Assembly (NCBI GenBank): GCA_002339265.1
Contig: DDKG01000209.1
Coordinates: 1-36,075 of the forward strand
Length of the DNA: 36,075 bases
Direction: 5' to 3'
Origin: Massilia sp. UBA2604
Lineage (GTDB): Bacteria > Pseudomonadota > Gammaproteobacteria > Burkholderiales > Burkholderiaceae_D
The translations under genes and the position numbers were made by a program. The notes beneath the pieces were generated by a model. The model was not told the origin of the DNA and ran no database searches. It saw only the letters and a program-made list of their open reading frames with translations. This document shows positions 7,917 to 16,503 of this stretch, in pieces (the first letter of the stretch is position 1; each line of letters starts with the position of its first letter).

Positions 7917-8645
7917 ATGGCGCCCGACCTGCACCTGCGCAGCTACGACCGCGTGCACTGGGGCGACCGCCATGACTTCGCCCAGCTGGTGCTGCCGGTG
8001 CACGGCGAAGTCGTGCTCGACATCGAAGAGCGGCGCGGCCGGCTCGATCCCCTGCATGGCGCGCTGGTCGCGCCCGGCGCCTGGCATGCGCAATCGAGCC
8101 CGGGCGCCAACGGTTCGCTGATCGTCGACGTCGACGGCGCCGCCTTCGACAGCGGCCCCTGGCAGCGCCTGCTGGAGCGGCCCTTCGTCACCCTGGCCCC
8201 CGCCGCGCGCAAGCTGGTCGAGTTCATGGGATTGATGACCCGTGAATCCACGCCGCCCCGCGCGCTGGTGCAGGGCTGGGTGCCGCTGCTGCTCGACACC
8301 CTGACCCTGGACGCGCCGCGCGCCACCTCGCGCCTGGCCGCGCTGCTGGCGCGCATCGAGGCCGCACCCGGCCTGGCCTGGACCACCGATTCGATGGCGC
8401 GCGCCGCCAACCTGAGCGTCAGCCGCCTGCACGCGCTGTTTCGCGAAGAGCTGGACAGCACGCCGCACGCCTGGCTGCTGGCCTGCCGCCTGGAGTTCGC
8501 CTGCAGCTGTCTCGCGCGCGGCACGCGCAGCGTGGCCGATATCGCCGTCGGCGCGGGTTTCGCCGACCAGGCCAGCCTGACGCGTGCAATGCGCCGCACC
8601 CTCGATACCACTCCCGCCGCTTACCGCCGCGAATCCAGGCAATAA
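7917..8645 (+). CDS. AraC-family transcription regulator
   Basis: A 242-residue regulator. Residues 1-85 form a cupin-like sensing part (LHLRSYDRVHWGDRHDFAQLVLP, then HGALVAPGAWHAQ), and the last about 100 residues hold the two helix-turn-helix units (SMARAANLSVSRLHALFREE and SVADIAVGAGFADQASLTRAMRRTL, ending TPAAYRRES), typical of AraC/HTH_18 proteins. The ATG at 7917 is 8 bases after the fnr stop, so translation is likely coupled. A longer reading of the same frame back to 7215 only overlaps fnr and has no family support. Its target is unknown; the paoABC operon 500 bases downstream on the same strand is one candidate, and it may also regulate itself. Confidence 0.85.
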   Translation: MAPDLHLRSYDRVHWGDRHDFAQLVLPVHGEVVLDIEERRGRLDPLHGALVAPGAWHAQSSPGANGSLIVDVDGAAFDSGPWQRLLERPFVTLAPAARKLVEFMGLMTRESTPPRALVQGWVPLLLDTLTLDAPRATSRLAALLARIEAAPGLAWTTDSMARAANLSVSRLHALFREELDSTPHAWLLACRLEFACSCLARGTRSVADIAVGAGFADQASLTRAMRRTLDTTPAAYRRESRQ

Positions 8646-8761
8646 ATCATTCGAGTTCCTTCGATCTAATCGGGTGTGCGTCGCGATAATCGCTCATGTG
8701 GCGAATGTAAATCCTTTCACGTTCGTGTGTTATTGCGGCGAACCGAATCTTCTTTGGTTTC

Positions 8762-8787
8762 CCGGCAGTGTTAATACGCGCTGCCGG
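8762..8787 (+). terminator. Hairpin downstream of the AraC-family gene
   Basis: CCGGCAG and CTGCCGG form perfect 7-base arms around a 12-base loop, 116 bases after the AraC stop. No T run follows, so it may be a weak or Rho-assisted terminator, or an operator. Function is uncertain. Confidence 0.35.
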
Positions 8788-8880
8788 TAAATATCGAGAT
8801 CGCAGCAAGTTTGAATGATCGCGTAATTACTTATCCTAGTTTCTGATAAGCAGTTCCTGCACATCTCGGGTGCGCATCAA

Positions 8881-8896
8881 TACGTAGCACTACGTA
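8881..8896. promoter_or_regulatory. Perfect 7-2-7 inverted repeat (TACGTAG-CA-CTACGTA), likely operator
   Basis: Both 7-base arms match exactly around a 2-base centre. The 7-2-7 spacing is that used by dimers of NarL/FixJ-type response regulators, but the bases do not fit the NarL heptamer well. It lies about 250 bases before the paoA start. The binding protein is unknown. Confidence 0.5.
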
Positions 8897-9081
8897 AGTA
8901 TCTCCCGTACCAGCAAATAACCTTCAATCCAAACATTATTTTCGACGGGGTCTTTGTCATTACTACGACGCTGAGCGTGTATTGATGATTTGAAAGACGC
9001 GCTTAATTGAAACTTAAATAAGCGTTCAATTTCTTTTAGTTGAGCTAGAATCAGCGCGGCAATTGCTGCCCGATTCTCAGC

Positions 9082-9114
9082 CGAGGCACGAATACGGTAT
9101 TTATTCGAGGCACG
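9082..9114 (+). repeat. Two direct copies of CGAGGCACG in the paoA leader
   Basis: Identical 9-base copies lie at 9082-9090 and 9106-9114, 24 bases apart start to start (just over two helical turns), shortly before the paoA start. They follow the candidate -10 TAGAAT (9046-9051), so they would be in the transcript or act as tandem binding sites. The role is not known. Confidence 0.4.
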
Positions 9115-9146
9115 GCTTTCATGAATACAGAAAGAAACCCGAAAAC

Positions 9147-9797
9147 ATGGATAAACTCAGCGACGTTAAATTGTCCCGGCGCGAATTGCTGATCGCAGGC
9201 GCCCTGTCGGCATCGACCGCCGCCGTGCCGCTCGCCAATGCCCAGCCCGCCAATGCGCAGGCCGCCGGCACGACCCCGGAGCCGGTCACCACCGGCGTCA
9301 CCTTCACCGTCAACGGCAAGCAGGTCACCCTGGAGCTGGACACCCGCACCAGCCTGCTCGACGCGCTGCGCGAGCACCTGCACCTGACCGGGTCCAAAAA
9401 GGGTTGCGACCAGGGCCAGTGCGGCGCCTGCACCGTCATCATGGACGGCCGCCGCATCAATTCCTGCCTGTCGCTGGCGGTCATGCACGAAGGCGCCGAC
9501 ATCACCACGATCGAGGGCCTCGGCACGCCGGACAAGCTGCACCCGATGCAGGCCGCCTTCATCAAGCACGACGGCTACCAGTGCGGCTACTGTACCCCCG
9601 GGCAGATCTGCGCCAGCGTGTCCGTGATCGAGGAAATCCGCCAGGGCATCCCCAGCCACGTGACCGCCGACCTGAACGCCAAGCCCCTGCTCTCCGTGGA
9701 AGAGATCCGCGAACGCCTGAGCGGCAATATCTGCCGCTGCGGCGCCTACTCGAACATCATCGACGCGATCACCGAAGTGGGAGAAGTCAAGGCATGA
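9147..9797 (+). CDS. paoA: Periplasmic aldehyde oxidoreductase 2Fe-2S subunit (PaoA/YagT-like)
   Basis: Small subunit of a xanthine-oxidase-family aldehyde oxidoreductase. It takes electrons from the molybdenum centre through two 2Fe-2S clusters and carries the Tat signal that exports the whole folded complex. The 216 residues start with a twin-arginine signal ([11 protein letters not shown]11-R12). The plant-type cluster uses C87, C92, C95 and C107, and the second cluster uses C146, C149, C196 and C198 (QCGYC and CRC). The ATG at 9147 gives a clean signal peptide; a 28-residue upstream extension has no signal-like sense. Its stop overlaps the paoB start (ATGA). The length is close to E. coli PaoA. 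The substrate is inferred from the family to be aromatic or other aldehydes. Confidence 0.92.
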   Translation: MDKLSDVKLSRRELLIAGALSASTAAVPLANAQPANAQAAGTTPEPVTTGVTFTVNGKQVTLELDTRTSLLDALREHLHLTGSKKGCDQGQCGACTVIMDGRRINSCLSLAVMHEGADITTIEGLGTPDKLHPMQAAFIKHDGYQCGYCTPGQICASVSVIEEIRQGIPSHVTADLNAKPLLSVEEIRERLSGNICRCGAYSNIIDAITEVGEVKA

Positions 9798-10747
9798 AGG
9801 CATTTACTTACCAGCGGGCCACCTCCCCGGCCCAGGCCGCGCAGTTGGTCGCCCGCACCCCGAACGCGCGCTTCATCGCCGGCGGAACCAACCTGCTCGA
9901 CCTGATGAAGCTCGAGATCGAGACCCCGACCGCCCTGGTCGACGTCAACGGCCTGGGTTTCGACCAGATCGAAGCGACCTCGGACGGCGGCCTGCGCGTG
10001 GGCGCCCTGGTGCGCAATACCGACCTGGCGTCCGACCCGCGCGTGCGCAAGGATTACGCCGTGCTGTCGCGCGCGCTGCTGGCCGGCGCCTCGACCCAGT
10101 TGCGCAACAAGGCGACCACCTCCGGCAACCTGCTGCAGCGCACCCGCTGCCCCTATTTCTACGACACCGCGCAGAAGTGCAACAAGCGCCAGCCGGGCAC
10201 CGGCTGCGCCGCCATCGGCGGTTTCACGCGCCACCATGCCGTGGTCGGCGCCAGCGAGGCCTGCATCGCCGTGCATCCTAGCGATATGGCGATCGCCATG
10301 CGCCTGCTCGACGCCGAGGTGGAGACCGTGAAGGCCGACGGCAGCATGCGCAGCATTCCGATCGCAGATTTCCACCGCCTGCCGGGCAATACGCCGCACA
10401 TCGAGACCGTGCTCGAACCGGGCGAACTGATCACCTCCGTCAAGTTACCGAAACCGCTGGGCGGCGTGCATGCCTACCGCAAGGTGCGCGACCGCGCCTC
10501 CTATGCGTTTGCGCTGGTCTCGGTCGCCACCGTGATCCTCCCCGACGGCAGCGGCCGCGTGGCGGTCGGCGGCGTGGCCCACAAGCCATGGCGCGTCGAA
10601 GAAGCCGAACGGCAGATGACGCAAGGCGCCAAGGCGGTAGCGGACCGCCTGATGGCCGGCGCCCGCACCACCGACGACAATGCCTTCAAGGTGGCCCTGG
10701 TGCACCGCACCCTGGCAGAAGCGATGAACGCAGCGAAGAAAGGCTGA
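9794..10747 (+). CDS. paoB: Periplasmic aldehyde oxidoreductase FAD / 4Fe-4S subunit (PaoB/YagS-like)
   Basis: Flavin subunit of the same complex, receiving electrons from the 2Fe-2S clusters. The 317 residues open with the FAD-binding fold ([13 protein letters not shown], residues 27-39) and end with the CO-dehydrogenase flavoprotein C-terminal domain ([19 protein letters not shown]). C119, C129, C138 and C157 ([31 protein letters not shown]) match the extra 4Fe-4S site that distinguishes PaoB-type subunits from ordinary xanthine dehydrogenase FAD subunits. This is the main reason to call the operon paoABC rather than an isoquinoline oxidoreductase. Its start overlaps the paoA stop by 4 bases. 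Confidence 0.92.
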   Translation: MKAFTYQRATSPAQAAQLVARTPNARFIAGGTNLLDLMKLEIETPTALVDVNGLGFDQIEATSDGGLRVGALVRNTDLASDPRVRKDYAVLSRALLAGASTQLRNKATTSGNLLQRTRCPYFYDTAQKCNKRQPGTGCAAIGGFTRHHAVVGASEACIAVHPSDMAIAMRLLDAEVETVKADGSMRSIPIADFHRLPGNTPHIETVLEPGELITSVKLPKPLGGVHAYRKVRDRASYAFALVSVATVILPDGSGRVAVGGVAHKPWRVEEAERQMTQGAKAVADRLMAGARTTDDNAFKVALVHRTLAEAMNAAKKG

Positions 10748-10750
10748 TCC

Positions 10751-12955
10751 ATGAAATTCACGACACCCGCTACCACCAACGTCATCGACCGCGAACGCTA
10801 CGTCGGCCGCCCCTACGACCGCATCGACGGCCCGCTCAAGTGCACCGGCAACGCGCCCTACGCCTATGAGCACCACAAGGAAGTGCCGAATGCCGCCCAC
10901 GGCTACGTGGTCGGAGCGACCATCCCGAAAGGCCGCATCGTCTCGATCGACCTCGACGCCGCGCGACGCGCTCCCGGCGTGCTGGCGATCGTGACGGCCG
11001 CCACCGCCGGTCAACTGGGCAAGGGCAGCAAGAATACCGCCATGCTGCTGGGCGGCCCGCGCATCGAGCACTACCACCAGGCCGTGGCCCTTGTGGTGGC
11101 CGAGACCTTCGAGCAGGCACGCGCCGCCGCCGCCCTGGTGCACGTCAACTATGCCCAGGAGCAGGGCCGCTTCGACCTCGCCGCGGTCAAGGGCAGCGCG
11201 AAGCCGGCGCCGGATGGCCAGGACAAGTCCGACACCCGCGTCGGCGACTTCGAGCGCAACTTCGAACTGGCGCCCGTCAGGCTGGACGCGAGCTACACCA
11301 CGCCGGACCAGTCGCACGCGATGATGGAGCCGCATGCCTCCACCGCCGTCTGGAACGGCGACAAGGTCACGGTCTGGACTTCGAACCAGATGATCGACTG
11401 GTGCCGCACCGACCTGGCGCGCACGCTCAAGCTGCCGAAGGAGAAGGTGCGTGTCGTGTCGCCCTACGTCGGCGGCGGCTTCGGCGCCAAGCTGTTCCTG
11501 CGCGCCGACGCCGTGCTGGCGGCGCTCGGCGCACGCGCTGCCAAGCGGCCGGTAAAAGTGGCCCTGCACCGCCACCTCATCTTTAACAATACTACCCACC
11601 GTCCGGCCACGATCCAGCGCATCCGCATCGGCGCCGGCCGCGACGGCCGCATCATGGCGCTGGGCCACGAAACCTGGAACGGCAATCTGCCGAAGGGCAA
11701 GCCCGAGCACTCGACGCTGCAGACCCGCCTGCTGTACGCGGCGCCGCACCGCATGACGGCCACCCGCGTGGCCGAGCTCGACCTGCCGGAGGGTAATGCG
11801 ATGCGGGCGCCGGGCGAGGCGCCAGGCATGATGGCGCTCGAAATCGCGATGGACGAGATGGCCGAGAAGCTGAACATGGACCCGGTCCAGTTCCGAATCC
11901 TGAATGACACCAAGGTCGACCCTGAGAAGCCGATCCGCCCATTCTCCGAGCGCCGCTTTGCCGAGTGCCTGCGCACCGGCGCCACCCGCTTCGGCTGGAG
12001 CAAGCGCAATCCCAAGCCGGGCCAGGTACGCGAAGGCCGCTGGCTGGTCGGCCAGGGCGTGGCCGCCGCCTTCCGCAACAGCCCGGTGCTGACCTCGGGC
12101 GCACGCGTGCGCCTGGCCAGCAATGGCTTGGTGACCGTGGAAACCGACATGACCGACATCGGCACCGGCAGCTACACGATCATCGCCCAGACCGCCGCCG
12201 AGATGCTGGGCGTACCAGTCGAGCGCATCACCGTGCGCCTGGGTGACTCGGACTTCCCGACCTCGGCCGGATCGGGCGGCCAATGGGGCGCCAACAGCGC
12301 CACCGCCGGCGTCTACGCGGCCTGCGTCAAGCTGCGCGAACTCGTAGCCGCCAGGCTGGGCGTGAACGCGGCCGACGCCGAATTCGTGGATGGAAAAGTG
12401 GTGGCGGGCGGACGCAGCCTGCCGCTGGCGCAAGCGGCGGCGGATGGCGAGCTGGTAGTCGAAGACAAGATCGAGTTCGGCGACCTGGACAAGAAGAACC
12501 AGCTGTCCACCTTCGGCGCCCACTTCGTCGAGGTGGCGGTCGACACCATCACCGGCGAGACCCGCGTGCGACGCATGCTGGCAGTATGCGCGGCCGGCCG
12601 GATCCTGAACCCGAAGCAGGCGCGCAGCCAGGTGATCGGGGCGATGGCGATGGGCATCGGCGGCGCCCTGATGGAGCACCTGGTGGTCGACAAGCGCCTC
12701 GGCTTCTTCGCCAACCACGACCTGGCAACCTATGAGGTGCCGGTGCATGCCGACGTGCCGCACCAGGAAGTGATCTTCCTGGACGAAGAGGACGAGTACT
12801 CGTCGCCGATGAAGGCCAAGGGCATCGCCGAACTGGGCCTGTGCGGCGTGGCTGCAGCCGTGGCGAATGCGATCTACAACGCCACCGGCGTGCGCGTGCG
12901 CGACTATCCGCTCACGCTCGACAAGCTGCTGGACAAGCTGCCGCTGGCGGTCTGA
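10751..12955 (+). CDS. paoC: Periplasmic aldehyde oxidoreductase molybdenum subunit (PaoC/YagR-like)
   Basis: Catalytic subunit that hydroxylates aldehydes to acids on a molybdopterin cytosine dinucleotide cofactor. The 734 residues match PaoC in length and layout: an aldehyde oxidase a/b hammerhead domain at the start (GRPYDRIDGPLKCTGNAPYAYE), then the large cofactor-binding domain with GGGFGAKLF, RAPGEAPG and GSGGQWGANS loops. The likely catalytic glutamate is E694 in GIAELGLCG. It has no signal of its own and would be exported with PaoA. It starts 3 bases after the paoB stop behind AAAGG. No paoD/XdhC-type chaperone follows; the next gene is an exporter. Confidence 0.93.
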   Translation: MKFTTPATTNVIDRERYVGRPYDRIDGPLKCTGNAPYAYEHHKEVPNAAHGYVVGATIPKGRIVSIDLDAARRAPGVLAIVTAATAGQLGKGSKNTAMLLGGPRIEHYHQAVALVVAETFEQARAAAALVHVNYAQEQGRFDLAAVKGSAKPAPDGQDKSDTRVGDFERNFELAPVRLDASYTTPDQSHAMMEPHASTAVWNGDKVTVWTSNQMIDWCRTDLARTLKLPKEKVRVVSPYVGGGFGAKLFLRADAVLAALGARAAKRPVKVALHRHLIFNNTTHRPATIQRIRIGAGRDGRIMALGHETWNGNLPKGKPEHSTLQTRLLYAAPHRMTATRVAELDLPEGNAMRAPGEAPGMMALEIAMDEMAEKLNMDPVQFRILNDTKVDPEKPIRPFSERRFAECLRTGATRFGWSKRNPKPGQVREGRWLVGQGVAAAFRNSPVLTSGARVRLASNGLVTVETDMTDIGTGSYTIIAQTAAEMLGVPVERITVRLGDSDFPTSAGSGGQWGANSATAGVYAACVKLRELVAARLGVNAADAEFVDGKVVAGGRSLPLAQAAADGELVVEDKIEFGDLDKKNQLSTFGAHFVEVAVDTITGETRVRRMLAVCAAGRILNPKQARSQVIGAMAMGIGGALMEHLVVDKRLGFFANHDLATYEVPVHADVPHQEVIFLDEEDEYSSPMKAKGIAELGLCGVAAAVANAIYNATGVRVRDYPLTLDKLLDKLPLAV

Positions 12956-13000
12956 GGCCAGCAGATACTGACAAGAAAGCAGTAGTCCGCGCCAAGACAG

Positions 13001-13016
13001 CCGCCGACCGCGGCGG
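13001..13016 (+). terminator. Small GC hairpin after paoC
   Basis: CCGCCG and CGGCGG form perfect 6-base arms with loop ACCG, 46 bases after the paoC stop and 35 bases before the next start. No T run follows. It could weakly end the pao transcript or simply be a GC-rich accident. Confidence 0.3.
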
Positions 13017-13050
13017 GGACAATCCTTCATCCACGAAGGAGATTCAACGC

Positions 13051-13998
13051 ATGTTCGTCCCCGCCACCATCAGCGGCCACTCCCGCTCCACCCTGCTCGG
13101 CATCGGCGCCGGGATCGCCGCCGGCGCGCTGTGGGGCCTGGTCTTCCTGGCCCCGGAACTGGCGCCCGAGTTCCTGCCGATCCAGCTCTCGGCCGGGCGC
13201 TACCTGGCCTATGGGCTGATCGCCGCCATCCTCATCTACCCGGCATGGGGACGCCTGCGTCGCCATCTCGGCTGGCCGGCCTGGCGCGCCCTGATCGGGC
13301 TCAGCCTCACCGGCAACATCGTCTATTACCTGTTCCTCGCCAACGCGGTGCAACTGGGCGGCGTCGCCATGGCTTCGATCGTGATCGGGCTGCTGCCGAT
13401 CGCGGTTACCCTGGTAGGCTCGCGCGACCGCCACGCGGTGCCGCTGCGCCGGCTGCTGCCGTCGCTGCTGCTCAGTGGCGCCGGGCTGGCCTGCATCGGC
13501 TGGGAGTCGCTGTCGGCGTCCGGATCAGGATCGCTGGCCGGCCTGGCCTGCGCTTTCGGCGCCTTGGCGTCGTGGACGATCTTCGCGGTGCATAACAGCC
13601 GCTGGCTGGCGCGCATTGAAGGCGTGTCGTCGCATGAATGGAATCTGCTGGTGGGCGTGGTCACGGGCGCCATGGCGCTGGTACTGGCGGTGCCGGCCTT
13701 CGTGCTGGCGCCGGGCGAGCATACCCTGCCGGCCTGGCTACAGTTCGGCGCGCTGGTCAGCGCGGTTGCGATCCTGTGTTCGGTGGTTGGCAACGCGCTG
13801 TGGAACCATGCCAGCCGCGCGCTGCCTCTCACCATGATGGGACAGATGATCGTGTTCGAGACAATCTTCGCGGCGTTGTATGGATTCTTGTGGGAGGCGC
13901 GCTGGCCGAGTGGGTTCGAGACGGCGGCGCTGGGGTTGCTGGTGGCGGGGGTGGTGTTGTGTGCGTCGGCGCATCGCAGTGCGCGCTCAGCGGCCTGA
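13051..13998 (+). CDS. EamA-family (drug/metabolite exporter) membrane protein
   Basis: A 315-residue inner-membrane protein with about ten hydrophobic helices arranged as two repeated five-helix EamA units (first about residues 15-140, second about 160-310). The pattern LAPEFLPIQLSAGRYLAYGLIAA is typical of the family, as is the second-half loop GNALWNHASRALPLTMMGQMIVFETIFAALYGFLWEARWPS. Such proteins export metabolites or drugs; the substrate cannot be told from sequence. The start ATG at 13051 has a strong AAGGAG site 9 bases upstream, which rules out the longer frame running back into paoC. It ends in a strong hairpin. Confidence 0.88.
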   Translation: MFVPATISGHSRSTLLGIGAGIAAGALWGLVFLAPELAPEFLPIQLSAGRYLAYGLIAAILIYPAWGRLRRHLGWPAWRALIGLSLTGNIVYYLFLANAVQLGGVAMASIVIGLLPIAVTLVGSRDRHAVPLRRLLPSLLLSGAGLACIGWESLSASGSGSLAGLACAFGALASWTIFAVHNSRWLARIEGVSSHEWNLLVGVVTGAMALVLAVPAFVLAPGEHTLPAWLQFGALVSAVAILCSVVGNALWNHASRALPLTMMGQMIVFETIFAALYGFLWEARWPSGFETAALGLLVAGVVLCASAHRSARSAA

Positions 13999-14004
13999 GC
14001 GCGC
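13981..14004. terminator. Strong bidirectional hairpin between convergent genes
   Basis: GCGCGCTCAG and CTGAGCGCGC are perfect 10-base arms around a CGGC loop. It overlaps the EamA stop codon (13996-13998) and lies 17 bases from the stop of the convergent gene at 14022. There is no T run on either side, but position and stability suggest a shared terminator. Confidence 0.6.
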
Positions 14005-14021
14005 CGCATGGGACGGCTGCA

Positions 14022-14837
14022 TCAGCGGCGCACCGACAGCCCGAACGCCAGGCCCAGATCGGGCGTATTCCTGTTCAGCCCATGCACCACCATCGCGTCG
14101 ACCTGGCAGTTCTTGTTCAGTAGCCAGCTCACGCCCGCGTCGACCTGGACCCGGTTGCCGCCGTGAGATGCGGACGCGATCTGCGGCGCCGCCACTTCGA
14201 AGAATCCCTGGACCCGTTCGTTGAATTTCTTGCCCAGCGAGGCCGCCAGGACGCCATAGTTGTAGCGCGCGCCGTCCTCGTCCACATCGGCGCCGGCGCC
14301 CGGCGTCACGGCCAGCGACCAGTCTTTCGGCAAGTCCCATTCAGCCGCCAGCACCAGTTGCGGCAGAAGACCGCGAACGCGCAGCGCCGAGCTGCCGGTA
14401 GGCAGCGCCACATTGCCGATCAGCCCCAATGCTGGTCGTCCGTCCTCTCCGTCAGCAAAGCGCCATTTGAAGCCGATCGAAGTGGCCTCCCAGCCCGCAT
14501 TCGTCCTGCGCATGCCAGCAGTCCGATCGACCTCATGCTCGATGCTGCGGCCGTCGCTTTCGACGCGCAACTCGGCCGTATCGCCCAGGCCGATACGCAG
14601 CAGTACCGGCGTGGTCAAGGTGCGCACGTGCAGCGCGTCGTCGCGCTGGCGGTCCCAGCTGGCGCCAATCTCGAGCTGCACGCGGCCCTGGCCTACCACC
14701 TGGCTTGAGTTGGCGACGTTGGGGCGGTCGGGATTGATGGCGTCCCCGTCATCGGCGTAGGCCAATTGGGCACTGCCAACCAAAACCAGGAGAGCTGCTT
14801 GATGGCGCAAGCGCCTGAGGGTCGATGGAAAATTCAT
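14022..14837 (-). CDS. Secreted outer-membrane-type protein (transporter/phenol MetA-pathway-like)
   Basis: A 271-residue protein with a signal peptide (start MNFPSTLRRLRHQAALLVLVG, cut after about AYA), followed by alternating strand-like segments (VQLEIGASWDRQRD, TTPVLLRIGLGDTAELRVESDGR, ATSIGFKWRFADGEDGRPALGLIGNVALP) and a C terminus that ends in aromatic/hydrophobic alternation. This resembles the group annotated as transporter or MetA-pathway-of-phenol-degradation proteins, which look like small beta-barrels of the outer membrane. I chose ATG 14837 because it places a clean signal peptide at the start; the frame extends 26 codons upstream without support. No neighbour suggests a substrate. 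Confidence 0.7.
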   Translation of the reverse strand: MNFPSTLRRLRHQAALLVLVGSAQLAYADDGDAINPDRPNVANSSQVVGQGRVQLEIGASWDRQRDDALHVRTLTTPVLLRIGLGDTAELRVESDGRSIEHEVDRTAGMRRTNAGWEATSIGFKWRFADGEDGRPALGLIGNVALPTGSSALRVRGLLPQLVLAAEWDLPKDWSLAVTPGAGADVDEDGARYNYGVLAASLGKKFNERVQGFFEVAAPQIASASHGGNRVQVDAGVSWLLNKNCQVDAMVVHGLNRNTPDLGLAFGLSVRR

Positions 14838-14942
14838 ACGATCGGGTAAATAAAAGACCGACATAGTATGCCAAGACCTGGCGGGTGTGGCCCGATCTGC
14901 GAAGTCCTTATTCATGGAGTCAACGGAGCGTTCGTCAGACCC

Positions 14943-16367
14943 TCAGGTCTGGCCCATCACGACGCGCAGTCGACGCACCGCATCGGTCGCCGCCTCCGGT
15001 GTCGCGAAGTTGGCAAAGCCCATGATCAAACCGCCGCGGCGCGACCTGCCCACCCTCCAGTCACCCAGCGCCTGCAACCCCATCCCGCGCGCCCGTGCCG
15101 CCGCAGCCAGCGCCCGGTCGTCCCGCCCAGCATCGAGCCGCGCCAGTACATGGATGCCGCCAGCCTGCGGCTGCACCATCACCTCGTCGCCCATCTCTTG
15201 CGCCAGCGCATCGACCAGGTAGCCGCGCCGCTCGGCATACAGCGTGCGCATCCGGCGCAAGTGGCGCGCGAAGTGGCCCTGCTCCATGAACGCGGCCACC
15301 GTCGCCTGCGGCAGGATCGAGCCCGGGCCGGGAAGATGGTCGACCATGTCGCGCATCCGCCCCACCTGCGCTTCGGGCACGACCAGGTAGGCCAGCCGCA
15401 GCCCAGGCAGCAGCACCTTGCTGAAGGTGCCGGTGTACAGCACCCGGCCGTGGCGATCCAGGCTTTTCAGGGCCGGCAAGGGGCGGCCGTGGTAGCGGAA
15501 CTCGCTGTCGTAGTCATCCTCGATGATCCAGGCGCGGGCAGCGTCGGCCCATTCCAGCAGCTCCAGCCGGCGCGGCAGCGACATCGCCATGCCCATCGGG
15601 CTCTGGTGCGTAGGCGTCACCACCGCGAAGCGCGCATCCGGCGCGCGCTGCTGGCCGCGCGCCACGTCCAGCCCTTCGTCGTCGACCGGCACCGGCGCCA
15701 GGCGCAGGCCGGACTGCGCCAGGAAACGCCGCGCCAGCACGTAGCCCGGATCTTCATACCACCCGACGTCGCCGTCGCGCAGCAGGACGCGCCGCGCCAG
15801 CTCCAGCGCGCCGTGGTAGCCGGCCGTGACAAAGACCTGCTCGTGCGAGCAGTCGATGCCGCGCGCGATGCCGAGATAAGTGGCGATGGCGCGTCGCAGC
15901 GGCGCGAAGCCGGCCGGATCGGGATAGGTCATCGCCAGCGCCTCGTGCGTGCGCAAGGTGCGGCCGGCCAGGCGCGCCCAGGTCTTGCGCGGGAAGGCGT
16001 CGAGGGCCGGCAATCCGAGCTGGAACGGCATGGCTTCACCCGGGATGCCTTGCTGCGAAGCGGCGTCCGACACGCTTCGCGCCGCGATTTTTGGCCGCGC
16101 CGGCTCGGCCAGTTTCGCCAGGCGCGGCGAGACGACCGTCCCGGCCGCGCCCCGCGCCACGAAATAGCCCTCTCCGACCAGCATCTGGTAGGCCGCTTCG
16201 ACGGTGCCGCGCGCCAGGTTCAACTCGCTGGCCAGGCTGCGCACCGACGGCACCCGGTCGCCGGCCTTCAGCTTGCCCGTGGCGATCGCTTCGCAGTAGC
16301 GGCGGTACAGTTGCAGGTAGATCGGCTCCGCGTGCTCGCGGCTCGGCGTCAGGTTATTCAGGTCCAT
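14943..16367 (-). CDS. MocR-type regulator (GntR DNA-binding domain fused to PLP aminotransferase fold)
   Basis: A 474-residue MocR/PdxR-family transcription factor. Residues 12-80 are a GntR winged helix (PIYLQLYRRYCEAIATGKLKAGDRVPSVRSLASELNLARGTVEAAYQ) and residues 110-470 a class I aminotransferase-like domain that binds pyridoxal phosphate, with the lysine K317 in YTGTFSKVLLPGLRLAY and the DDYDSEF aspartate motif. Such proteins usually regulate a divergent gene in response to PLP or an amino compound rather than acting as enzymes. It diverges from the AhpD-like/azoR pair, 136 bases away, which is the likely target together with its own promoter. Confidence 0.9.
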   Translation of the reverse strand: MDLNNLTPSREHAEPIYLQLYRRYCEAIATGKLKAGDRVPSVRSLASELNLARGTVEAAYQMLVGEGYFVARGAAGTVVSPRLAKLAEPARPKIAARSVSDAASQQGIPGEAMPFQLGLPALDAFPRKTWARLAGRTLRTHEALAMTYPDPAGFAPLRRAIATYLGIARGIDCSHEQVFVTAGYHGALELARRVLLRDGDVGWYEDPGYVLARRFLAQSGLRLAPVPVDDEGLDVARGQQRAPDARFAVVTPTHQSPMGMAMSLPRRLELLEWADAARAWIIEDDYDSEFRYHGRPLPALKSLDRHGRVLYTGTFSKVLLPGLRLAYLVVPEAQVGRMRDMVDHLPGPGSILPQATVAAFMEQGHFARHLRRMRTLYAERRGYLVDALAQEMGDEVMVQPQAGGIHVLARLDAGRDDRALAAAARARGMGLQALGDWRVGRSRRGGLIMGFANFATPEAATDAVRRLRVVMGQT

Positions 16368-16400
16368 CTTGATGTCCCACTCATTTCTTCGATTCTTGCA

Positions 16401-16413
16401 CCTACTGCGTAGG
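16401..16413. promoter_or_regulatory. Inverted repeat CCTAC-TGC-GTAGG in the mocR / AhpD-like intergenic
   Basis: Perfect 5-base arms around a 3-base centre lie 33 bases upstream of the mocR start, in the shared divergent control region. A TATAGT at 16426-16431 could be a -10 box for the rightward genes. This is a candidate operator for the MocR protein; short arms make chance possible. Confidence 0.35.
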
Positions 16414-16503
16414 CCATGACCCGCCTATAGTATCCGTACTGAATGACAATGACCAAGCGCCATGTATGCGTTAGACCAGCTGCCCCCTTACCGGAGATTT
16501 TTG

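Larger units (their letters stand above)
8646..9146. other. Non-coding, AT-richer regulatory stretch upstream of paoABC
   Basis: This 501-base gap is clearly lower in GC than its surroundings and holds no convincing reading frame. It contains a hairpin after the AraC gene (8762-8787), a perfect 7-2-7 inverted repeat (8881-8896), a candidate -10 TAGAAT at 9046-9051 and a 9-base direct repeat in the presumed leader (9082-9114). A looser TTGAA/TTCAA inverted pair brackets 9007-9029. The region most likely holds the paoABC promoter and its operators. Low GC could also mark older acquired DNA, but no transposon remnants are visible. Confidence 0.6.

Noticed and set aside
8584..8790. Small plus-strand frame after the AraC-family gene
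   Set aside because: Starts inside the AraC gene in another frame, lacks a ribosome site and crosses a hairpin; no resemblance to any protein.
8646..9146. Genomic island or insertion-sequence remnant suggested by lower GC
   Set aside because: No transposase fragments, flanking direct repeats or tRNA gene seen; regulatory DNA explains the composition adequately.
10445..13030. Long minus-strand open frame of about 860 codons opposite paoB/paoC
   Set aside because: Composition is His/Arg/Gly/Val-rich with no domain sense, and it mirrors two firmly identified genes. GC-rich codon bias keeps the opposite frame open.
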